Assembly: GCA_002419215.1 (NCBI GenBank)
Contig: DIFQ01000039.1
Span: 625-11,798, forward strand
Source: Syntrophaceae bacterium UBA5744
GTDB lineage: Bacteria; Desulfobacterota; Syntrophia; Syntrophales; UBA2192
Length of the DNA stretch: 11,174 nt
Reading direction: 5' to 3'
Shown here one piece after another: positions 6,659-11,174 of the stretch (the stretch's first letter is position 1; the number at the start of each line of letters is the position of its first letter). The notes below the pieces were generated by a model, which was not told the origin of the DNA, searched no databases, and saw only the letters and a program-made list of their open reading frames with translations. Made by a program: the position numbers and the translations under genes.

Positions 6659-6744
6659 ATCAGGCGTCAGGCATCGGGCTTCAGGGAAAATGCCTGATTC
6701 TTTTTTTCCACCTGTTGCCTGAAACCTGTAGCCTGTAGCCTGTT
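6659..6744. repeat. Inverted pair of 7-base-period repeat arrays in the pheS-pheT spacer
   Basis: On the plus strand four contiguous heptamers, ATCAGGC GTCAGGC ATCGGGC TTCAGGG (split here by unit), fill 6659-6686. After a 23-base spacer with a T-run, five contiguous heptamers of roughly complementary type fill 6710-6744: ACCTGTT, GCCTGAA, ACCTGTA, GCCTGTA, GCCTGTT. An extra GCCTGA lies between at 6692. The two halves can pair in several registers seven bases apart. The array ends three bases before the pheS stop codon. The family of repeat is not known to me; a related array lies at 8170-8197. Confidence 0.8.
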
Positions 6745-6747
6745 TTT

Positions 6748-7764
6748 TCAGAATTGTTCCAGGAACCGCCGGTCGTTTTCCGTAAAGAGCCGGATGTCGG
6801 AGATGCCGTATCGCAGCATGGCGATCCGCTCGACGCCGAGACCGAAGGCGAAGCCCGTATATTCCTCGCTGTCGTAACCGACGGCCTTGAAGACCTCGGG
6901 GTCTACCATGCCGGATCCCAGGATTTCGAGCCAGCCGCTCTGGCCGCAGACACGGCAGCCCTTGCCGCTGCACATGACGCACCGGATGTCGACCTCTGCG
7001 CTGGGTTCGGTGAACGGGAAGAAACTCGGCCGGAACCTTACGCCGATGTCATCGCCGAAGACATGCTTCAGGAAGAACGTGAGAGTTCCCTTCAGATCTC
7101 CAAACGTAACCCTTTTGTCGACGTAGAGGCCCTCGATCTGGTGAAACATGGGGGAGTGGGAGATGTCGGCATCGGGCCGATAGACCTTCCCCGGCGCAAT
7201 CACCCGCACGGGCGGCTTCTGCTTTTCCATCACCCGGACCTGGACCGGCGAGGTGTGGGTCCTGAGCAGCAGGTTTTCCGTGATGTAAAAGGTTGCCTGC
7301 ATGTCCCGGGACGGGTGGTCCTTGGCCATGTTGAGGGCCTCGAAGTTGTAGTAGTCCAGCTCGACCTCGGGCCCCTCGACAATGGAAAACCCCAGCGAGG
7401 CGAGGATCCCGCAGATCTCCTGCGTCACGAGCGTGATCGGGTGAAGCTTCCCGCAGGCGCCCCCCCGCCCGGGCAGGGTCACGTCGAACCGCTCCTGCAG
7501 GAGCTTGCCGTCCTTCTTCGATGCCGCGAGTCCGGCCAGTACCGAGTCGATGCGAAGCGACAGGGCGTCCTTGACCTGGTTGGCCAACTGCCCCATGGCG
7601 GGTCGTTCTTCCGGCGCGACACTGCCCAGTCCGCGCAGGATCGATGTCAACACTCCCTTGCGGCCGAGGTATTTCGTCCGGATGACCTGGATCGCCTCGT
7701 CTGTCAAAGCCCCGCGGAGCTCTTCCTCGGCATCCCGCTGAAGCTTCTCGAGCTGCTCTCTCAT
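6748..7764 (-). CDS. pheS: Phenylalanyl-tRNA synthetase alpha subunit
   Basis: PheS is the catalytic subunit of the alpha2beta2 enzyme that activates phenylalanine with ATP and charges tRNA-Phe. The protein has 338 residues, the normal length. An N-terminal helical region (1-90) serves as the tRNA-binding coiled coil. The class II core follows: motif 1 region HPSRDMQATFYI at 150-161, motif 2 FHQIEG at 207-212 with the preceding RPDADISHSPM, FRPSFFPFTEPSAEVD at 244-259, and motif 3 GLGVERIAMLRYG at 308-320. A four-cysteine knot (262, 265, 270, 273) precedes GWLEILG, as in many bacterial PheS proteins, and may bind zinc. The ATG at 7764 overlaps the rplT stop as ATGA. GGTGAG is about 9-14 bases upstream. 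No separate pheM-like leader peptide is present, unlike in E. coli. Confidence 0.97.
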   Translation of the reverse strand: MREQLEKLQRDAEEELRGALTDEAIQVIRTKYLGRKGVLTSILRGLGSVAPEERPAMGQLANQVKDALSLRIDSVLAGLAASKKDGKLLQERFDVTLPGRGGACGKLHPITLVTQEICGILASLGFSIVEGPEVELDYYNFEALNMAKDHPSRDMQATFYITENLLLRTHTSPVQVRVMEKQKPPVRVIAPGKVYRPDADISHSPMFHQIEGLYVDKRVTFGDLKGTLTFFLKHVFGDDIGVRFRPSFFPFTEPSAEVDIRCVMCSGKGCRVCGQSGWLEILGSGMVDPEVFKAVGYDSEEYTGFAFGLGVERIAMLRYGISDIRLFTENDRRFLEQF

Positions 7765-8120
7765 CCCTTCTTCTCACCTGCCGCGATGCCCGCGATGACG
7801 GCAAACGCACGGGGATCATGGACGGCGATGTCGGCCAGGACCTTGCGGTCCATGGTCACGCCCGCCTTCTTCAGCCCGTCGACGAAGCGGCTGTAGGAAA
7901 GGTTGTTGAGCCTTGTCGCGGCGTTGATCCGCGCAATCCAGAGGCTGCGGAATTCGCGCTTGCGCGCCTTGCGATCCCGGAAGGCAAAGGCCAGGGCGCG
8001 GTTGACGGACTCCGTCGCGTTGCGGTACGCCCTGCGACGGGCCCCGAAAAAGCCCTTGGCCAGCTTCAGGATCTTCCTTCGTTTCTTTCTGCCTGTCACA
8101 CTTCTTTTTACACGTGCCAT
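7761..8120 (-). CDS. rplT: 50S ribosomal protein L20
   Basis: L20 binds 23S rRNA early in assembly of the large subunit; in E. coli and Bacillus it also represses its own operon through the mRNA. The 119-residue protein has the usual length and sequence, from MARVKRSVTGRKKRRKILKLAKGF (given here only as its start) through RRAYRNATESVNRALAFAFRDR, LWIARINAATR and LSYSRFVDGLKKAG. The ATG at 8120 has AGGAG eight bases upstream. Its TGA stop overlaps the pheS start, so the two are probably translation-coupled. The spacer before it, 158 bases from rpmI, is long for this pair and contains a hairpin and a heptamer array, possible control elements. Confidence 0.97.
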   Translation of the reverse strand: MARVKRSVTGRKKRRKILKLAKGFFGARRRAYRNATESVNRALAFAFRDRKARKREFRSLWIARINAATRLNNLSYSRFVDGLKKAGVTMDRKVLADIAVHDPRAFAVIAGIAAGEKKG

Positions 8121-8169
8121 GATACTGTCTCCTGAACAGATTCGCTCCAGATGTTTGTAGGCCCTTAAA

Positions 8170-8197
8170 GCCTTTAACCTTTAGCCTTTAGCCTTTG
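8170..8197. repeat. 7-base-period tandem array in the rpmI-rplT spacer
   Basis: Four contiguous heptamers on the plus strand read GCCTTTA, ACCTTTA, GCCTTTA, GCCTTTG. They share the frame RCCTKTW with the second half of the pheS-pheT array, but with T where that array has G. Here there is one direction only; a short CCCTTAAAG precedes it. It lies between the rplT ribosome binding site and the hairpin at 8207. Confidence 0.75.
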
Positions 8198-8206
8198 TGA
8201 ATGAAA

Positions 8207-8230
8207 ATAGAGGGGAAGAGGCCCCTCTAT
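8207..8230 (-). terminator. Hairpin in the rpmI-rplT spacer, possible partial terminator or attenuator
   Basis: A perfect 9-bp stem, ATAGAGGGG (8207-8215) with CCCCTCTAT (8222-8230), has a 6-base loop. On the minus strand, the direction of the operon, it is followed by TTTC and TTC, a weak T-tract. It lies about 50 bases after the rpmI stop. It might reduce read-through into rplT and pheST or protect the upstream mRNA. A full terminator is unlikely inside this operon. Confidence 0.45.
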
Positions 8231-8278
8231 CCGAACGTTGCACTGCATTGCACCCGACAACCCCGCAGACTCCCTCGA

Positions 8279-8476
8279 CTAGGCGTAGGGAATCAGCCTC
8301 TTGATGCCCTTCGTGTCCCGGTCATCGAGGATCGCGGACTTTCTCATCTTCCGCTTGCTCTTTGTCGTCTTCTTGGTCAGGATGTGGCTGTGGAATGCTT
8401 TCTTCCGTTTCACCTTTCCCGTCCCGGTCAGAGAAAAGCGTTTCGATGCTCCCTTGTGTGTTTTCTGCTTCGGCAT
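8279..8476 (-). CDS. rpmI: 50S ribosomal protein L35
   Basis: L35 is a small basic protein of the large ribosomal subunit. The 65-residue sequence shows the family pattern: MPKQKTHKGASKRFSLTGTG, KVKRKKAFHSHILTKKT, KRKMRKSAIL and a C-terminal IKRLIPYA. It is rich in Lys and Arg. The ATG at 8476 has AAGGAG about six bases upstream. It begins 18 bases after the infC stop, in the infC-rpmI-rplT order conserved in most bacteria, where these genes are co-regulated by L20. An unusually long spacer with a hairpin and repeats follows. Confidence 0.97.
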   Translation of the reverse strand: MPKQKTHKGASKRFSLTGTGKVKRKKAFHSHILTKKTTKSKRKMRKSAILDDRDTKGIKRLIPYA

Positions 8477-8494
8477 TGACTACTCCTTGACGCG

Positions 8495-9004
8495 TTATTT
8501 CTTGGGGGATACCACCATCACCATGCTTCGCCCCTCGATCCGGGGCTGCTGCTCCACGGTGGCGACACCCTCCAGTTCATTCCGGATGGATTCCATGATC
8601 TTCAGGCCGATCGACGTGTAGGCGATCTCCCTGCCCCGGAAGAGCATGGATATCTTGACCTTGTCGCCCTCTTCCAGAAACTCCTTCACCTTGCGGATCT
8701 TGATGCCCCGGTCATGATCGTCGATCTTGGGCCGCAGGCGCATCTCCTTGACCTGGACGGTAGCCGCGCTCTTTCTCGCCACCTGCAATTTCTTGCTCTG
8801 CTGGTAGCGGAACTTCCCGTAATCCATGATCCGGCACACGGGTGGATTGGAGTTCGGGGCGACCTCGACCAGATCCATGCCCACTTTTCCCGCTTCCGCC
8901 AGGGCCTCGGCAATGGGCAACACCCCTAGCTGCTTGCCTTCGAAGTCGATGACCCGCACGTTGGGCACCCTGATTCCCTGGTTGATCCGAAGATTTTTTT
9001 CTAT
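8495..9004 (-). CDS. infC: Translation initiation factor IF-3, probable ATA start
   Basis: IF3 binds the 30S subunit, prevents joining of 50S and rejects wrong start codons. From the proposed ATA at 9004 the protein has 169 residues. The N-domain begins EKNLRINQGIRVPNVRVID and continues EGKQLGVLPIAEAL; the linker and C-domain hold MDYGKFRYQQSKK, VKEMRLRPKIDDHD and VMVVSPKK at the end. The first ordinary start codon in frame is GTG at 8968, but it cuts off the conserved RINxxIR segment. An in-frame TGA lies ten codons before the ATA, and no ATG, GTG or TTG occurs between that TGA and 8968. AGGAGGTG sits with ideal spacing before the ATA. Rare start codons in infC are known to let IF3 repress itself (AUU in E. 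coli). It follows thrS by 55 bases. Confidence 0.95.
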   Translation of the reverse strand: MEKNLRINQGIRVPNVRVIDFEGKQLGVLPIAEALAEAGKVGMDLVEVAPNSNPPVCRIMDYGKFRYQQSKKLQVARKSAATVQVKEMRLRPKIDDHDRGIKIRKVKEFLEEGDKVKISMLFRGREIAYTSIGLKIMESIRNELEGVATVEQQPRIEGRSMVMVVSPKK

Positions 9005-9017
9005 TGGACACCTCCTG
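9002..9017 (-). promoter_or_regulatory. infC ribosome binding site with ATA start codon
   Basis: On the minus strand the site reads AGGAGGTGTCCA and then ATA. The Shine-Dalgarno core AGGAGG ends six bases before the codon. No canonical start is in frame between the upstream TGA and codon 13. This decides the infC start and suggests IF3 autoregulation by start-codon discrimination. Confidence 0.82.
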
Positions 9018-9059
9018 CCCGATGGCGATCTTCACCCCCTGAGGGGACGTTGCGTTTCT

Positions 9060-10976
9060 CTATTCGTAGCGGCTGCACTTTTCCCGGACAAGATCGACAA
9101 AGGCGTCGACCGTCATGGCTCCGAGGTTCTTGCCGTCACGCTGCCGTGGGGAAATCGTCCCGGAAGCGACCTCCTTGTCCCCGATGACGAGCATGTAGGG
9201 GATCTTCTGGAGTTGCGCCTCGCGGATCTTGTGCCCCAGTTTCTCGTTCTTGAAATCCCTCTCCACGCGCACGCCCACGTCGAGGAGCTTTCGATAGACC
9301 TCCTCGCCATAGGGGATCTGGCTGTCCGTCACGGTGACGAGCACGGCCTGGACGGGGGCGAGCCAAACCGGGAAGGCCCCGGCATAGTGCTCGATCAGCA
9401 CGCCGATGAAGCGCTCGATGGACCCCAGGATGACCCGGTGGAGCATGACGGGACGGTGCTTCTCGCCGTCGGCCCCGACATAGTGCAGGTCGAAGCGCTC
9501 CGGCAGCGCAAAGTCACACTGGATCGTGGCGCACTGCCACTTTCGCTTGAGGGCGTCCTTGAGCTTGAAGTCGATCTTGGGGCCATAGAAAGCGCCGTCG
9601 CCCTCATTGATGTCGTAGACCATCCGGTTGTTCTTGAGGGACTGCTCGAGGGCCGCCGTCGCCATCTCCCAGTCCCTGTCGCTCCCGATGGAGTTCGCGG
9701 GCCGCGTGCTCAGTTCCACCTCGTACTCGAAGCCGAAAATGCCCATGGCGTACTTGACGAAATCCGCGATGGCCACGATCTCCGCGTTGAGCTGCTCGGG
9801 CGTGCAGAGGATGTGGGCGTCATCCTGGGTGAACTGCCTCACGCGGGTCAGGCCGTGGAGCACGCCGGTCTTTTCGTGGCGGTGCACGGTCCCCAGTTCG
9901 AAGTAGCGAAGCGGCAGATCGCGGTAGCTTCGGATCTTCGCCTTGTAAATCATCATGTGGGAAAGGCAGTTCATGGGCTTGATCCCGTAGCCCTGATCCT
10001 CCACCTCGGTGAAATACATGGACTCCTTGTAGTGGTCCATGTGGCCCGAGCGGATCCACATGTGATCCCTGAGGATCTGAGGCCCCAAAACGATTTCATA
10101 GCCGCGCTTGAAATGCTCTTTGCGCTCCCAGTCCTCGATGATGGTCCGGAGCATCGCACCCTTGGGATGCCAGATGATGAGCCCCGGCCCCACTTCCTCG
10201 TTGACCTGGAAGAGATCCAGCTCCTTGCCGAGCTTCCGGTGGTCGCGCCGCTTGGCCTCCTCGATGAAGGTGAAATACTCCTCCATGTCCTTGGGTGTCG
10301 CAAACCCCGTCCCGTAGATGCGCTGGAGCATCTTGTTGTGCTCGTCGCCCCGCCAGTAGGCGCCGGCCACGTTGAGCAGCTTGAAGGCCTTGATCTTTCC
10401 CGTCGAGGGAATGTGCGGCCCCCGGCAAAGATCGGTAAAGTCACCCTGCGTGTAAAGACTCACCGTCTTCACGTCGGCCGGCAGGTCGTTGATCAGTTCC
10501 ACCTTGTAAGGCTCGCCCTTCTTCGTGAAGAGGGCCACCGCCTCCTCGCGGCTCACCTCGCGGCGCGCGAAGACCTCGTCCCTGGCGGCGATCTCGGCCA
10601 TGCGGTCCTCGATCTTCTTCAGATCCTCGGGCGTGAAGGTCGAGTCAAAATCGAAATCGTAATAGAACCCGTCCTCGATGGAGGGGCCGATGGTCACCTT
10701 CACGTTGGGGAAAAGCTGCTGCACGGCCTCGGCCATGATATGGGAGATACTGTGCCGCAGCACACTTACCCCTTCGGGGGTGTGAACATCCACGGCGCCG
10801 ATGGTCCCATTTTCCGTGACCGGGCTCGAGAGGTCGATCAGCCGATCGTTGAACCTCGCGGCGACGGCATCCTTGACGGCGTCCTTCTTCCACGACGCAA
10901 GGATTTCCCCCGCGGCAGACCCCTCCTCAAAGGCCTTCCTTGTGTCATCCGGGTATCGGATCTCGATTTTTCCCAT
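9060..10976 (-). CDS. thrS: Threonyl-tRNA synthetase
   Basis: ThrRS activates threonine and charges tRNA-Thr, and edits Ser-tRNA-Thr. The protein has 638 residues, full length. Order: N-terminal TGS domain (1-62); editing domain with HSISH (His75, His79) and C184RGPH188; class II catalytic core from about 240 to 530, with zinc ligands Cys337, His388 and His513; C-terminal anticodon-binding domain (about 535-638) with KLGHKIREAQLQKIPYML (given as its core). The segment at Cys337 reads MNCLSH where MNCPGH is common; the ligand itself is kept. The ATG at 10976 is the only suitable start. A GGGGAGGAA lies about 15 bases upstream, farther than usual, and the leader can fold. It is the first gene of the operon, after a tRNA terminator. 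In E. coli thrS is self-repressed through its leader; here that is open. Confidence 0.97.
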   Translation of the reverse strand: MGKIEIRYPDDTRKAFEEGSAAGEILASWKKDAVKDAVAARFNDRLIDLSSPVTENGTIGAVDVHTPEGVSVLRHSISHIMAEAVQQLFPNVKVTIGPSIEDGFYYDFDFDSTFTPEDLKKIEDRMAEIAARDEVFARREVSREEAVALFTKKGEPYKVELINDLPADVKTVSLYTQGDFTDLCRGPHIPSTGKIKAFKLLNVAGAYWRGDEHNKMLQRIYGTGFATPKDMEEYFTFIEEAKRRDHRKLGKELDLFQVNEEVGPGLIIWHPKGAMLRTIIEDWERKEHFKRGYEIVLGPQILRDHMWIRSGHMDHYKESMYFTEVEDQGYGIKPMNCLSHMMIYKAKIRSYRDLPLRYFELGTVHRHEKTGVLHGLTRVRQFTQDDAHILCTPEQLNAEIVAIADFVKYAMGIFGFEYEVELSTRPANSIGSDRDWEMATAALEQSLKNNRMVYDINEGDGAFYGPKIDFKLKDALKRKWQCATIQCDFALPERFDLHYVGADGEKHRPVMLHRVILGSIERFIGVLIEHYAGAFPVWLAPVQAVLVTVTDSQIPYGEEVYRKLLDVGVRVERDFKNEKLGHKIREAQLQKIPYMLVIGDKEVASGTISPRQRDGKNLGAMTVDAFVDLVREKCSRYE

Positions 10977-11075
10977 CTGGCGAACCCCGATTCCTCCCCG
11001 TCACCGGCCCGGGGGTTGTCCATGCCGGGCTTCGGATTGGGAACTATTTATCATCATTCGGGTTTTAATTAAAGA
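10977..11075 (-). promoter_or_regulatory. thrS leader and weak promoter candidate
   Basis: Transcription of the large operon could begin here, between the tRNA terminator and thrS. The best sigma-70-like pair is TTTAAT (11073-11068) and TAAATA (11050-11045), 17 bases apart but only three matches each. Downstream, CCCC in AACCCCC can pair either with the GGGG of the Shine-Dalgarno-like GGGGAGG or, as AACCCC, with GGGGTT nearer the start. The two folds would exclude each other. No T-box is seen. Confidence 0.3.
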
Positions 11076-11111
11076 AAGGGCATCAACGATTTGACGTCTT
11101 CTGATGCCCTT
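11068..11111 (-). terminator. Intrinsic terminator after the tRNA gene
   Basis: A perfect 10-bp stem, AAGGGCATCA (11076-11085) with TGATGCCCTT (11102-11111), has a 16-base loop. On the minus strand it is followed by a T-rich stretch TTCTTTAATT. It lies about 20 bases downstream of the tRNA 3' end, so it ends the tRNA transcript before thrS. Confidence 0.75.
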
Positions 11112-11130
11112 CGCCACAGAATGAATGTAA

Positions 11131-11174
11131 TGGTAGGCACGCAGGGATTTGAACCCTGGACATCCACCGCGTCA
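11131..11174 (-). tRNA. tRNA, probably tRNA-Val(GAC), 3' part only
   Basis: The last 44 bases are the 3' part of a minus-strand tRNA. From the 3' end one reads an encoded CCA, discriminator A, acceptor strand CGTGCCT, T-arm CAGGG-TTCAAAT-CCCTG, variable loop ATGTC, and anticodon stem GGTGG. The window edge falls at U33. The next three bases, GAC, are then the anticodon for valine, followed by G37 and C38. The anticodon stem resembles that of known tRNA-Val(GAC). The 5' part, which should begin AGGCACG, is outside. The tRNA call is secure and the valine identity probable. Confidence 0.85.

Noticed and set aside
6659..6744. CRISPR-like array
   Set aside because: Units are only seven bases, contiguous, degenerate and without unique spacers, so this is not a CRISPR.
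6751..7764. PheM-like leader peptide or T-box before pheS
   Set aside because: pheS overlaps rplT as ATGA, so there is no room for a leader. No T-box sequence or Phe-rich short frame was seen.
8826..11072. Very long plus-strand open frame (about 748 codons) opposite thrS and infC
   Set aside because: It is the antisense frame of two certain genes in GC-rich DNA, where stop codons are rare opposite biased codons. Its protein is rich in Asp, Leu, Val and His in an unstructured way and matches no family.

Overview
The window is GC-rich bacterial chromosome. It most likely comes from a deltaproteobacterium (Desulfobacterota), perhaps of the Syntrophus type. Three things suggest this: the block thrS-infC-rpmI-rplT-pheS-pheT-ihfA followed by a small MerR-type regulator; a small PxxKW cysteine-rich protein, a family I know mainly from deltaproteobacteria; and a mannose-class PTS EIID gene joined to HPr and enzyme I. 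The species call is inference; the gene calls are not.

Layout from the left. (1) 1-2556, minus strand: a PTS operon read as EIID -> HPr -> enzyme I, joined by two ATGA stop/start overlaps. Enzyme I runs off the left edge just after its catalytic Cys. No EIIA, EIIB or EIIC gene lies next to it. (2) 2557-3092: about 535 bases without a convincing gene. It holds a possible promoter for the PTS operon, a -24/-12 (sigma-54-like) candidate, and a row of small hairpins ending in a T-tract terminator-like hairpin. (3) 3093-3374, plus strand: the PxxKW protein, the only plus-strand gene. It meets the big minus-strand operon head-on at a perfect 18-bp hairpin. (4) 3488-10976, minus strand: the translation operon, read right to left as thrS, infC, rpmI, rplT, pheS, pheT, ihfA, merR-like. 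(5) 11076-11174: a terminator and the 3' part of a minus-strand tRNA, probably tRNA-Val(GAC), just upstream of thrS.

How the genes work together. The large operon makes two aminoacyl-tRNA synthetases (Thr and Phe, the latter alpha2beta2), initiation factor 3, ribosomal proteins L35 and L20, and the DNA-bending IHF alpha subunit with a neighbouring regulator. Most of this order is also known from E. coli. IF3 appears to begin at an ATA codon with an excellent Shine-Dalgarno, which fits the IF3 self-control known in other bacteria. Enzyme I and HPr form the phosphoryl relay of the PTS. With only EIID beside them, a regulatory or split system is plausible.

The least explained sequence is between genes. 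Two spacers of the translation operon (pheS-pheT and rpmI-rplT) carry degenerate arrays with a strict 7-base period. One is arranged as an inverted pair of arrays; the other sits beside a hairpin. I saw no CRISPR array, insertion sequence or phage gene.
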